Shown: piece by piece, positions 22,346 through 35,580 of the stretch
Layout: the number at the start of each line of letters is the position of its first letter
How positions within the stretch are numbered: the stretch's first letter is position 1
Assembly (NCBI GenBank): GCA_963082975.1
Contig: OY720346.1
Coordinates: 25,414,720 to 25,478,719, forward strand
DNA: 64,000 bases
Reading direction: 5' to 3'
Origin: Labia minor
Taxonomy: Eukaryota; Arthropoda; Insecta; Dermaptera; Spongiphoridae
Notes under the pieces: model-generated
Seen by the model: the letters and a program-made list of their open reading frames with translations, nothing else
Database searches by the model: none
What the model was told of the DNA's origin: nothing
Program-made: the position numbers and the translations under genes

Positions 22346-22665
22346 CAGGGCATTGGCTGAGACTGCATAATGTATGAACTCTATGAATCTTCATATAAAG
22401 TTGAAGTAATAAAATCAAGAAGGTTGCAATTGGCAGGGCACGTAACAAGAATGGGATGATAGACTAGCAAAAAATATATTTGTGCGGAGACCAATTGGGA
22501 AACGACCAGTTGGAAGCCCAATGACAGGGTGGGTGGACTCTGTTGAAAGGGACGTAAGAGAAGAGAAAATAGAAGTTGAATGGTATATGCCCAGGATAAG
22601 GACATTTGGAGAAATGTGGTTGCCGCGGCCAAGAACTTTCGGGTTCCGTAGAGCCACATTATCTT
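22346..22665 (+). pseudogene. LINE family R reverse transcriptase C-terminal fragment
   Basis: It begins at the WLRLHN equivalent, passes AGHV-like sequence in broken frames, and then reads through RRPIGKRPVGSP and RIRTFGEMWLPRPRTFGF in one frame. The latter corresponds to the region downstream of RRLRWAGHVARM in the family, ending RRATLSY. Frameshifts and stops are present. It is a 5'-truncated relic of the same family as 12094-13029. Confidence 0.75.
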
Positions 22666-22808
22666 ATCATTGGAAAGCTCATTTAAATAAAATAGAGATA
22701 TTTTTGTTAAATTTTTTTAAGAGTATCGATATCCTAAACATTTTTATTGACGCATTTTATTTATTATTTCATTTATTTTATAAATTTCATAGCCTTGGTA
22801 GGTTATGA

Positions 22809-23866
22809 ACACTCCACCTCAAGTTCGGTAAATCTTAATACTGTACTTGAATCTCTTGTCCAATTAAAATCAACAACATAAAAATCATTCATAATTAAGT
22901 GACATTTTAATAGAACAAGATTCTAATGAAATTTATTAACTAATTTGTGATTGATTAAGGCAATCAAAATAAAAACTTTAATTGAATATTTTGTTTAAAT
23001 GAATCATGTTCAATAAATTAAAATTATTAAAATAGAATAGAAGAATTAATAATATAAATAACCTCACAGATTAAAAACATTAAAATCTTTAATTAAAATT
23101 TATAGAATTGTAATATAAAAAATATTATAAATTAAAACATTGATAAAATTATTCAATAGAATATAATTCTCATTGGTACATAAATAGATTTTCTCGATGA
23201 AGATTATTTTAAACTGTTGTTTATTTAATAAATTTTTATTTTTTATAAGATTTGATCATTCATCCATTTGAGGGAAAAAATTAATAAATTAAAAGAGAGA
23301 GAGAAAACTTGAGTGGTTTTAATTTTAAAAGTCAAAAATAATAGTCCTATTTTAGGGTTTCTGTCATAATCATTCGTATCTATATTGACCTTTTGATAGA
23401 TCTATCTAGTATTTTTAATAGAAAAAGTATCTGAAATATTTTCGTTAAGATGCTTGAAGGCAAGCAACTGATTAGAAGGAACATGACTCATGCTTCTTAA
23501 AATAAAATGATTAAAAGAAAAAGAATCTGGTTTGAAGATGATTTTAAAAAATCTTAGAAAGGAGATCGTTGACACTTGTGGATCATTGAACATATTGTAT
23601 TATAAAATTATATATATGTATATACATATATAAGGAATGGTAACTTTTTAAACGATATTTTCAAATATAATTTAAAAATTTAGCAGTAATGAAGATAATA
23701 GAAGAAAATGAAGTCCCTTTCCTCCCTCTTACAAATAATGGATATTTTAATTTTTATAATAAACACAAATTTAGCATTTTAAAAATATTTAATAGTTCAT
23801 TCTATATAAAGTTCAAATGAGAAATAAATTAGAATAAATTATAATTTTTTTTTTTAATTTTTACCG
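22809..23866. other. AT-rich sequence, nothing recognised
   Basis: No coding signal. The 63-codon frame at 23402-23593 on the minus strand has no recognisable features. Confidence 0.4.
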
Positions 23867-24469
23867 ACAGACGATAGTAAGGGAGGTATTGTTTTCACAC
23901 CAAATTTCACATGTGGAGATTTTTACATATCTCCACGAAACATGCATTTTCTTAACAGAAAAAAGTATTTTTGTCTGTCCGTCCGTCCGTATAGATGTGT
24001 CCTGCTTGAACGCCTCAACAGATTTTGATGAAATTTGGCAGATTTACTTAATGCATCAGTATGATGAATTGATCAACTTTTGGTGCAAATCCGGAAACTG
24101 GAAGTGGTAGTATTAGCGATCGACGATAGGAAGGGAAGGGTTTCACCCCAAATTTCACATGAAGAGATTTTATACATATCACCACGAATCATGCACTTTG
24201 TATTGGTTTTGTCCTCGAGAAAAATCATATTTATTAGTTTTTTCTTAATTTAAAATTATATGACGTCATCCAACCATTCATGACGTCACAGCCTGTCTTA
24301 CATATATATTATAAATAAAATAAAATAAAAAATATTTATGTTATATCCATATCTGTTTTTTTTTTTTACATTAATAGATATGTTGTAATTATTTGAAATC
24401 GTTTCTGTAGCTGGAAATTAATTTACTTCAAACCGTCGGTGGGTCGGTTTGGCCACAGGTCAACTTATT
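23867..24469 (-). repeat. Family B repeat, copy 3 (inverted, near full length)
   Basis: Reverse-complement match to copy 1, from TTACCGACAGACGATAG to the CCACAGGTCAACTTATT end. It has small internal differences, including a shortened CGGACGGA run. Confidence 0.85.
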
Positions 24470-25042
24470 CTGAATTATATTTAAAAAATTATAAGTAAAC
24501 TAAAAAACTAAAAACATTTGAAATTTATGATAAATAATAAAATAATTTTATACAATAACAATGTTGAATAAATTTCGAATGTAATATTGACAAAAAAAAA
24601 ATGTTAGAAATAATACTCTGACAGGGAATCGAACTTGGTTGTAGATTTATGGTAATGACCTTGCAAATAAGTTAAAAAAACCTGTTAGGCATTTTATTAC
24701 ACATATCCTTTTAATTCTTATAAATTGTTAATTATTTGCGTTTATAATCTATAAAAGAATATGATTAATTAACATTAAATTGATAACTGGTACACAACTT
24801 AGTGTCAATATTATTTTCATTGCTTTAGGAAAGTTCAATGAGAGACAAAAGAAATGAAAATAACTTATTCATATTTTTTATTTTAATTCTATTGACCATA
24901 TGAACCAATTTGAACCAAACTATTCATAATCTATCTATAATTAATATTTATTTTATTAAAATGTATTTTTAATAAAAAAAAATCAATAATTTTTATTTTT
25001 TATGAAAAATAATCGTTGGCTTTTCTTTCCAATTCATATTTT
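24470..25042. other. AT-rich spacer between family B copies
   Basis: A B-box-like sequence near 24612-24630 is present on the minus strand without a tRNA fold. Otherwise nothing is recognised. Confidence 0.4.
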
Positions 25043-25676
25043 AATAAGTTGACCTGTGGTCAGGTCCGAACCGACCGACGGTTTGAAGTAAATTAATTTC
25101 TAGCTACAGAAACAATTTCAAATAATTTTAATATATCTATTAATGTAATAAAAAACAGATATGAATACATAAATAATAAATATAAACATTTTTAATTTTA
25201 TTTTATTTATAATATATATGTAAGACCAGGCTGTGACGTCATGAATGGCTGGATGACGTCATATAATTTTAAATCAAGAAAAAACTAATAAATATGATTT
25301 TCCCGAGGATAAAACCAATACAAAGTGCATGATTCGTGATGATATATAAAAAAATCTCCTCATGTGAAATTTGGTGTGAAAATAACCCTTCCCTTCCTAT
25401 CGTCGATCGCTAATACTACCACTTCCGGTTTCCGGATTTGCACCAAAAGTTGATCAATTCATCCCACTGATGCATTAAGTAAATATACCAAATTTCATCA
25501 AAATCGGTTGAGCCGTTCAGGCTGCACACATCTATACGGACGAACGGACAGACATCATGCTAAAAATACTTTTTTCTGTTTAGAAAATGCATGATTCGTG
25601 GAGATATGTAAAAATCTCCACATGTGAAATTTGGTGTGAAAACAATACCTCCCTTACTATCGTCGGTCGGTAAAAA
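25043..25676 (+). repeat. Family B repeat, copy 4 (near full length)
   Basis: Same length and order as copy 1, with very few differences apart from one lost CGGACGGACAGA unit near 25545. It lies in the opposite orientation to copy 3 about 570 bp away, so copies 3 and 4 form a large inverted repeat. Confidence 0.85.
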
Positions 25677-27522
25677 TTAAGATATTGATAATGAAATGAG
25701 ATAAAAATGTTAGACGTCTTTAAATTAAATAAATAAAAAATAATTCTGCTAAATCAGTATTTTCCAAAAAGGTAATCACACTCTGAATTTAAGGTAAGTA
25801 TTTTAAATTTTAAACCGGTAATTTTTAAATGAATCCATTTAATAAAAAAAACGAACCATTTAATTTAAATTGTCTATTCTCTAGAATCTTTATTATGTTT
25901 TTTAAAAAATAAATCCAGAAAAACTTTTTTTAAAAATAAAATCGGAGAAACTTTATTAATATAGTGAATGTATTTAATTTATCAACTTAAGAAAATATGT
26001 TTTAAATATTAAAATATATATATATGTTTGAAATAGATTGAGAAATTATATATCGATATGATTAAAATCAGAGTTTATTGAGACTCCTTAATGATCGTAT
26101 GACCTTGGAACTTCATGAGCTTCAACTACAACCGGGATAGTATTATAATTCCAAATATGTTTACTATTTGATCATAGCACTGTTCTATAATTTTTCAATA
26201 TGAAAAATATTCATTTTTCCAAACATCGAAAGGAATTTTAAAATAATATAAGGTATCAACTTTGATTTATACTTATATCTTCTCAAGGGATTTATTTATT
26301 TTTATTCAATATATATTCCATGTTAATCTCATTAATATGATGATTATAATATGGTTTTGAAACACATTCCATTTCATTCAACGAATTCATCCCCACATTA
26401 TTTATTTCTCCAAGGTATTGAAGAGAAGTGTATATTTGTATCATAAATAAATTAATCAACATAAATTTTCGAAAAGGCATGATAGGAATACAATTGGATA
26501 TAAAAGATAAATCAGAGGAGTGCACGGGCATGAAAAAAGCATCTATCTTTTCTATACAGGTTTATATGCCTTCCAATGTTTGTATCCGAGTATATAAATA
26601 AATATCTGGACTTGAAATAATTGAGACTTCAGGCACTTGGAATATCTTAATAGAAAGTGATTTGTCTTCAGTTAAGTATAGAAAATCTTATTGAAATAAA
26701 GTGATATAGGAAGAAATATTTAAAGGAAGTATGATGCGTGAAGAGTGTCGGTAAAATTGGTTTTAAAAAATAATCCCTATGTATCCCGTGGGATCTTGAA
26801 ATGACCATCACCCTTCACAATCTCAAGTTGTTGACCGTAAAACAAGCATTAAACGTGAAGACAACAACATTAAGCAGTGAGGGGCAATAGAAAAGCTCTT
26901 TCTCGTTTACCTGAGATTGATTTTATTATTAATTTCCAGAGATTTATTTTTGTCACATATTGACTTTCCAGGACAATGCCAGTAAATATTAAAACAAGAA
27001 AAAACAACAAACAAATTTGGAGAAGAATAGATTAATTAAAAACAAAAATGTAGGGGAATGGCTAAATCTCTGGATTTGTTTTAAATTAAATGAATATTAT
27101 AAAGTAAATTGAACTTAATTAATTTTAAAAAGGGAATTTTATTTTTTTTTTTTAATTTTTTCATATGTCTAAAAATATAATTATTTATAACAAAATGAAA
27201 AAAATAGTGTTTTATTTTATTTATACCAAAATGTAATCATGACATGAAGTCATTTTGAAAAGCGTGGTTTAGTCTTAAGTCTTGGACGGAATATTTCCTC
27301 GTATGTCTCGTGTTTCTTCAATCTCGGATGAGTTCTCAAATTGAAGGGTTGGTGACTTCGAATCAGGTTTTTTTAAATAAAATATCGTTTTTTTTTGAAA
27401 AATATTTACAAAAATAATATCGTTTTTGTTTAAAAATTAATAAACAAAATAAAATAAACTTCTTGATGAGCGTCGCCTTCTGAAATAATCGTGATCTTCG
27501 ACTAGGGTGGCTCTTGCATCGT
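25677..27522. other. AT-rich sequence; slightly less AT-rich near 26700-26960 and 27240-27370
   Basis: The patch at 26700-26960 has no ORF or repeated partner in the window. Nothing else is recognised. Confidence 0.35.
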
Positions 27523-27648
27523 GAATGGTGCGTTTCGTCGTTTTTCTGAAATCATGAATGATTGAATGTTCTTCGTATGGAGACTTCTTAACTTGACGTC
27601 TGAATCAAGAATGATGCGTGTCGTCGTTCTTCTTGAATCATGAATGAT
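27523..27648 (+). repeat. Short direct duplication inside a GC-richer island
   Basis: A 40-bp unit at 27523-27562 and one at 27609-27648 match at most positions (GAATGRTGCGTKTCGTCG, then ATCATGAATGAT). They sit in an island of about 400 bp (27470-27860) that is notably richer in GC than its surroundings and has no long ORF. Its origin is unknown; a degraded LTR or satellite remnant is possible. Confidence 0.55.
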
Positions 27649-27860
27649 GCCGTCTGAGCAAATTCATTTTATACCCCTCTGGTGTCGTCTAGGCGGAGTG
27701 TTAGGGGCGCTCGACGACCAATCGGGTGACAGGCGCTATGCAATGAGCCAAAAGATGACTCCGATATAATCACCAATCGTAGGCTTGAGAGAGTGGGCAC
27801 CGAGGTCTTAAATATTAGTCGGAACGCAACGAGAATTTACCCAGTTGCTCCGAGAACAAC

Positions 27861-30800
27861 TTAGTCGAATTTTTTTCAAATCCTACATATATATCAATAT
27901 ATATACATATAAATAGAATAATATAAATAATTGAATTGAATCCAAAAAATGAACGAAAATGATATATTTTAATTTTATATTATTATTTCCTATTTCCAAA
28001 ATTTGTATGTTTTTATTGAAATCGGTTGATTGACTTCCGAACAGGAATATAACGCATTCCATTCGCGAGTGGATTATCAAAAATGAAGTCATAGACTCAA
28101 TTCACGTCATTCATGAATCAAGGACAAAAATCCTAATGGGGGATTTAAAAAAAAAACTTTTTCATAAAAAAGGGATTACATTATTAAAATATGTTTAAAT
28201 AAATTATTATAAATATTTATTTATATTATTATAGAAAAGGGGGGACTTTATAATTTATATGTAGAATATTACAATCATGTAAAAATAAATTTTAAATAAC
28301 TTATTTTGTAAAATTAGAGATCAGATAGTAAAACATGAAAAAAATATTCCTAAAAGGAAAATAAACAATTAAACAGCAAAGAAAAGGTAAAATATAGCTT
28401 TTAACATTTATATTTAAGAAGTCAAAAATGTCAAGGAACTCATAAAATAGTATCCATAAAATTAATAATAATATTATTAGAAGAGATTTGGAATGTTAAT
28501 CCATCGATTAAATATCAATTATTTTAGCATCCCATAATAATAATAAATAATATTTTATAAAAAGAAGTGAATTTTTTAAAAAAACCATAAATACTCGTAT
28601 AAGAAGACTTTTGGTTAAAAATAAATCTCAGCCCAAAGAAAAATTTTAATGAAATCTTTTTTCCTGGAATTTTATAATAATCTACCAATCAAATTAACCT
28701 CAAGTACTTAAAATAAATACATCGTAACACAAAGACAGAGAGACATTAATATACACGTTTATTTTATATAAATAAAGGTATATATATATATATATATATA
28801 ATAATTCTCATTTTTACAAATTATTTATTTATTTATTTTTTATTAGTATATTAATACATACCGTTGTTTTAATTTTTTAATTAAATATTATTTCAAATAA
28901 AATCCCAAGGGTTTTGGAAAGACCAAATAAATATTATTCAATTAGCTTAATCTTTTAATTTATATATATATATATTATTTGATCACATATACAATTTCAT
29001 TAAATCACAATTAATTTATTTATAACTGCAAAATAGTTAAATATTTTTTCTTCTAATTAGTATTTTATTAAGTATTTAGAAATAATTTATATACAAGAAT
29101 AAAAAAGAAGTTGGTATTTTTCAAAAATAATGAATGTATGTATGAAACATGAAACAATGCCAAAACAAAATACAAACTTAGTCCAAATGGTGAAACTTGA
29201 AAGCTAAAATAGGGTTTGCTTCTAAGGTTCATTGGAAAAGTAACCAACTTCAACATTGATAAACTTTTAGCTACCGCTGGGGTGAATTAGAGCTAGGTGA
29301 AAACTTTAATTTTCCACAAGTTAATTTATTAAATAAAAGATAAGTCAATCGGCGCACTACTTAAATAGATTTCTCATTAAAGGCATCAAATGAATCGTAG
29401 CGAATATTGGCCAGACCGTTTCATAGAAACGGAAATTTAGCTATTTTTAAAACAAAAGTTTCTAAGATGTCTTAGGAATATTTAAACATTTTTTTTTATT
29501 TAAATGAATCATAATCATTGAAATTTATATAATTAATATTTCTGTGGAGTATTTTGATTTTATATACAGGATATGATCACAGTTAATATAAATAAGTTTG
29601 TTTTTTAATATACTTTACATTATTAATTATTAATTATTATAAATACCAACAACTTTTCACTAGAAATCAAAGATTATCACTTCCTTCCTTCTCCCACCAC
29701 TCATATTAATGTACACTTATGCATTCAAATATTCTTGTGCGTATAAAATTATATTTCTGTACTTAACGAGTCACATGCATCCAATTTAGAACCTCGTTAA
29801 TTTATCATTTAATGTACCTATAAATTGATATTTTCTAATCAATATTTGATAATCTTTCCTCACCTATTCGTTATGTGTCAACCAAATCAAAATCATTTCA
29901 ATCAAGCGTTATGGTTAATTTTCAAATAAAACAAAATCTATTTTCGTCCTTTAATGCCATCAATCACGCCTCAAACAATTTGATAGATAATAGTATTATT
30001 GTATATTTTAAATTTTGATAAACCCGTATGAGTTGAACAAGCTAAAATAACCTATTTAATTAAAATATTATATTTGACTTTCGAACCAAACAATCGTATA
30101 AATTAATAATTAATTTTCATACTAATTTAGATTCAATAATAAATAATTCAATTTAAGTAAAATAATTAAAATTTAATCAATCTTTATTTTAAATTGAATT
30201 ATTAATATAATTTTAAATATTTATGTATTTGTAATATAAAATATTTTTTCTAATCAATTTTGATTTATATGACTAATTATTCAATTAAATATGAATAAAT
30301 TTAATTGAATTTTTGTAATTAAAAAAAATGTTCTGGGAGCATATGGAGGATATACGGATTTACTATGCAGAAATTACATTGGACTGGGTTACTCATAGAA
30401 TTAAGAATCCAGTAAGGTTGCAGCATTCAGTCATAAGTAAATAGGATTAGTAATTAGGAATATAAAATAATTGTTATTATAATAAAATGAATTTATTTAT
30501 TATTTTAAGTTGAATATCACTAATAGAATAAAATATACAATTAATTTCAAAAAAAAAATTCATCACAGAGCACATATAACATAAGTACTTAATTGATTTT
30601 TAAATCAAAATACTAATTATTATTCTTATAAATAAACTTAGTTTAATTGAATATTATTTGATAACATTTTATTTAATTTTTATGAAAAAAAATGTATAAT
30701 TAATTATTGGAACTAATTTCTTTGAAAAAAATTAAAATAAGTATATCAGATCAATCTATAGACGAGAATTTAAATACTTTTTTTTTATCTATATATACAT

Positions 30801-33739
30801 CCAGTTATTTAAATAAGATTAGCAAAAAATATTTTAAATCTAAATTAAATTATAAATTATAACTATCACGAAACTTACTATTATTATTTATCAAACAAAT
30901 AATTAAATAATTTATAATATTAATATATTAATATTATTTTATTATTGTAAAAAAAACCTTTTTATCTTTCATTGAGATTAGTATATATAATAGATGTATT
31001 AATGAAAACAAGAGATGATTGTATTATTCATAATAAAATAAAATATTTAAAATAATAAAAAGATTTCAATATTCGTCTTTGTTAGTTTAATTTTAAAGTG
31101 GCTTTTAATTATGTCGAAGGATCAAGTTGATTCATTGACCCAAAGGCTTTAATGAATAATTTACACTCAGAAACATTAAGAATCCATGGGGATCTCACGT
31201 ACAGCTGTTAAACCCCATGAATTTTTATCTGTTTTCGGAAGGCAAAGCATTCAGAAGTGATTCGAATGAATGAGACCATTTCATTCGAAAATGAGAGGAT
31301 AATTAATCATAAGATTATTTATATGGTACTCTCTTTAATTTGGTTTATAAATCTTGTACGTATATTGTTGTTTTTATATATATTAATATAAAGATAAAGA
31401 AATCAAAAAATGTTTTAAGATCATTTACATATCATTATTATTATTATATAGTTGTAGTAAATAAATATATTTCCTTGAAAATGTAAATTGATTAATTGAG
31501 AATAAAAAGTTAGTGTAATCAAATCTTTAATTTATATATAAAATATTTATTATATTTATTTTAATATATTATATTTTTTAAAATAAAAAAAATAAAAACA
31601 TAATATACCTATATAATATTAATAAAATATAAATTAAAATTTTTATAGTTATAAATTATAAATTTATAATTTATATAACATTAATTGATCATATTTTCAA
31701 TTAAATTATTTTGATATATAGACAAATTTAAATTATATTTAGGCGATCCTTTATGTTGTAAAAGAGAAGATTATATTTATGGGAATATGTTTATTTTTTT
31801 AGTAATTTGGTTATAATATCAGTTTTAATTATACAATTCAGAATTAATTAAATATTAATATTGAAGTAAAAAAAAATTTAAAAATCACACACACACAAAA
31901 TCATATACAATGTATAAAACTGAATGAGATAGATTCAAGGAGATTGTATTAGAATTTTGATTGAAAAAATTAATATGTGAAAATTTAGAATTTGATAATC
32001 ATATGTTGGACTTATCATGAATAAATAATATAGAAATGGGGGGGTAAAGTTATAACTTGTGGACGAAACATCACCTAAAACTACATATTCAAATATTAGA
32101 ATATAAAATTATAATTTTAAATTAAATAAGTCTGATCACTAAAAATATATAAAGAAATATTCAAAAAATATGTTTAATTTTTAATTAAAAACAATTTTAA
32201 AGAAACAAACTATAATAATAGAAAAATGTTTAAAGTCGTATAATGTTTGAATTTCAAGTGAGTAAGCGGGATAGGAATATTTTTAGAGAGAGGCGATGAT
32301 GGTGAATTCTTCCCAAGCGGGTTTCTATTTATGTGAACATTGACCCACAGGGAGGGATTTCAACCAGATTAATTTTGAACATCCGACATCACTATTTCTG
32401 ACAAATATAGGTAAGGTAAAAAGGTATAGATAAAAGAAAAATTATAAATGCTATACTAGTATATATAGTATATAAAGGGAAAGAAGAAAAATTAAAAAAA
32501 AAAATAAATGGAAAGTTTTTTACATAGTGGTGAAATAAAAGAACATAGCTCAAAATGTTATATATTTTTATTTTTAAGAATGTCAAATTTACATATCTTA
32601 TGGCATGGTCGATTCGTATTTGATTTATGTATTTTATAAAATTAATTAATAATTTAATTTATAAAATAAAAGAGTCTTAATATATATTCTATTGTATTTC
32701 ACTCTACATACTGTTTTGAGTTGTTTTAAGTTTTTTTTTAAATTAAAATTTAAACTAAAATCTAAATCTAAACATCCTATACTTAAACATTCATTTATTA
32801 ACGTTAAGTAATTTTTTCTGATTGAATGAATGTATAAATTTCTATTATAATAGATAAATTTCCCTCATGTATTTTCTTATAAAAAAAATTCAATGAATAT
32901 TTTAAATTCCAAAAATATGTCATGAATCAACATTTCAATTCATATAGTTACTAATCGCGTCGATTTGGATCATCTATTACTAGCTCTTAGCTCAAATGGA
33001 AATTAAATGAAAAAATAATATGTCAGTATTTATTTTCAATTTTAGAATAAAATATATCAAATATAAATAATAATTAATGTAGCTTATAAAAAAACATTAA
33101 TTTTTTGAGAAAAACTAAATTTATATAAAAAAATAAATTTAAACAAAAATTATTATACATTTCTGAATATTGTTCTTATTCACTAATATTTGGATTTAGA
33201 GAGTGAGCAAAAAATATATTTTCGTTATAAATATAAATCTCGAATTAAAATTTTCGAATAGATTTGGTATATTATATATTCAGTCGAAAATTTATATAGT
33301 ATTTATTAGATATGAATCGTAAAAAAAAAACATTTTTTATTATTGAAAAATAAATTGAATATTTTATATAAATTTAATATTAAATATTTTTTCACTATAA
33401 TAATAGTTTTAACTCTATATTAAATGAATAAAAAAAATATAAAAAAAATATGAATAATAATAAATAAAAAATGTCCACAATACACTCATTTTTAAATGTT
33501 AAAAAAAAATTATTAATAAATGCTATTGATTTTTAATGAAGTGAAAAAGCAGATAATAAAGAGAGCATTTATCTGTATAAATGATTAATTTTCCCCCGTA
33601 CAAGTGTCACTCGATTTCATTGACACGGTCATCCAATCATCCATCATTAATGTTATAAAGAATCCGTGACATAATAATTGAAGCATTAAAGGCTAAATGG
33701 GAAAAGTTAATACCTCACTATCCTCTATTACGTCATTAA
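27861..33739. other. 5.9 kb very AT-rich intergenic sequence
   Basis: I found no exon, transposon end or repeat shared with other parts of the window. (TA)n tracts occur near 28780-28802 and 28963-28975. The scattered short open frames have biased AT-rich composition and no motifs. Confidence 0.45.
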
Positions 33740-33970
33740 GCTAATCAGTGACATGAGTAGAAGGTACCGGTGGCCCTCAAAAGGGAAATAGGCAAGCCAA
33801 GGGTAAACAGTCAAAGAAAGAGAGCCCTTGGCATCTTAACCCGAAAACCCGGTCAGGGACAAGAGGAGCTAACTAAAGAAGCGGGTTCATCCCAAATGGA
33901 CTGAGGGAGCTACAAATCACAACGCGACCTTCCTTCCCGGTCGTTAATTGAATTCCAAAGTGGAATCGTT
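33740..33970. other. GC-richer island of unknown nature
   Basis: About 230 bp, from GGTACCGGTGGCCCTC to TCCCGGTCGTTAATTG, stands out by base composition from the AT-rich flanks. No ORF longer than a few tens of codons, no second copy and no TIR were found. It could be a regulatory element, a transposon remnant or a non-coding RNA fragment. Confidence 0.35.
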
Positions 33971-34312
33971 CCAAACCCTTTTTTTAGATTCAACCTTTAT
34001 CAAAACCCATAGAATGAATTCATGAAATCTGCTTTAATTTTTAACAATAATACCCTAATTGAAGAGTCATTATTTTTATTTTTATACACAATTTTAAATA
34101 TTATATTATTTTTTTGAGCAATAGAAATATTTGAAATGATATTAAATAAATATAGTATATTAATAAAATAATTATAAAAAATATTGAAAATATTGAAAAA
34201 GAATTAAGGTCGGTAGAACATAAGGCCAGAGGTGACAAAATTTTCCCCACAAGGACCGGATTGAGATTTACGGATGGCCAAATGATTATACGAATTGAAA
34301 AACTTTATTATA

Positions 34313-35201
34313 CGAGAATTGTTCAAAAGAAAAGATGAATTTTGAATTATTTCAAAAAGTATTTATTTATTCATCAATATCCATTTTGTTCCCTTCAAAA
34401 TAATTCCCCCCAAATATAATGTACTTATTCCGGAGCTACTTCCAATCGTCGAAGCACTTCTGAAATGCGCTTTTTCGGTATGGACTTCAGCTCGTTCTTC
34501 AATTCCGACTTTATCTCATCAATAGTGGCAAAACGCTTCCCTTTCATTGGTCTCTTCAGTTTTGGGAATAGCAAAAAGTCGCAGGGAGCCAAATCTGGTG
34601 AATACGGTGGTTGAGGCATAATTACGGTGTTGTTTTTGGCCAAAAAATCACAAACAAGCAATGATGTGTGAACTGGTGCATTATGGTTATGCAAAATCCA
34701 TAATTTGTTTTGCCACAATTCCGATCTTTTGAGCCGTATTGCTTCACGCAAACGTTGCATAACTTCCTTGTAGAATTCCATATTAACAGTACGACCTGTT
34801 GGCAAGAACTCATGATCCACCACGCTATTGTAATCGAAGAAAACAGTGTGCAAAACCTTCACATTGATCGAACTTGGCGGGGGTTTTATACCACTTAAAA
34901 CATTCTTTTGAGACAAAGTAGACTTGCCGAATGCCACCGTGAACATTTTAAGTGCGTTGGAGCACTTTATTCCATATTTAACGCAAAATTTAATACAAAT
35001 TATCTGGTCCATTTTTTTAAGTAAAAAATCGAAGAATACACAAAAACGTGACTAATTTTTTCAGTTGTCAAATACAAACTACTAATCCAAAATGGCTGAT
35101 AATGTCAACATATGTATACCAACATAACAAAAAAATTTCGATAATCGAATGTAAACAGCCCGCGGAAATTAAAATTCACCTTTTCTTTTGAACAGACCTC
35201 A
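34313..35201 (-). mobile_element. Internally deleted mariner transposon
   Basis: About 889 bp between TA dinucleotides (34311-34312 and 35202-35203). The terminal inverted repeats share GTTCAAAAGAAAAG. The left end starts CGAGAATTGTTC and the right, reverse complemented, TGAGGTCTGTTC. It encodes a shortened transposase (34425-35012). A full mariner is about 1.3 kb, so about 0.4 kb is missing. It cannot move itself but has plausible ends for mobilisation. Confidence 0.85.
34425..35012 (-). pseudogene. Mariner transposase with in-frame deletion and lost catalytic Asp
   Basis: A 195-residue open frame against about 345 in intact mariners. Residues 1-38 match the N-terminal helix-turn-helix start and residues from about 50 match the C-terminal half (VLHTVFFDYNSVVDHEFLP, GRTVN, PPYSPDLAPCDF). 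The middle, including the first catalytic Asp, is gone but the frame is kept. The position of the second Asp, normally within HHDNAPAH, reads HNHNAPVH, so His110 replaces Asp. The third Asp (Asp145, in PCDF) is present 34 residues later, the DD34D spacing. The protein should be catalytically dead. Confidence 0.88.
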
Positions 35202-35390
35202 TATATAAGTTACTTAATTAAACTTTATTTATAATTATTTATTGCAAATAGACTAAATATAAACAAATTAAATTATAATATAATTGTATATTATTAAACA
35301 TAACAAAAAACTTTTGACTTTTGTGTATACATCCTACGAAAGAACAGCGCCTATCAAGTTTGTTACCGCCTAACCGGAATATATATAAAG

Positions 35391-35580
35391 GTGTTCTATG
35401 ATCAGAACAGGTCTTCTCAACCTTAATCTTGATTTTTTTAATCGAAGGTGCTACTTTTTATCAAGTAGCTTCCGAACTTTGATACCGGAGGCTAAAACCT
35501 AAAGAAATTCCCTTGTCAGGCCCGGGACTTCAAACGCGGACTACAAAGATGTGAGTCAACGGCGTTGACTCGTGATATTA
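35391..35580 (-). repeat. SINE-like tRNA-derived repeat, copy 2
   Basis: On the minus strand it reads ACGCCGTTGACTCAC, then GAAGTCCCGGGCCTGACAAG, GGAATTTCTTTAGG, and the tail GCTACTTGATAAAAAGTAGC before CTGATCATAG. This parallels copy 1 (14332-14523) through head, body and tail. The tail GCTACTT/AAGTAGC can form a hairpin. Confidence 0.6.

Noticed and set aside
22212..22659. Overlapping minus-strand frames of 78-92 codons
   Set aside because: Antisense of the LINE family R fragment and the end of the small hAT element.
24605..24690. Possible tRNA on the minus strand (AGTTCGATTCC B-box-like)
   Set aside because: No A-box at the right distance and no pairing acceptor stem or anticodon arm. 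Only the T-loop-like phrase is present.
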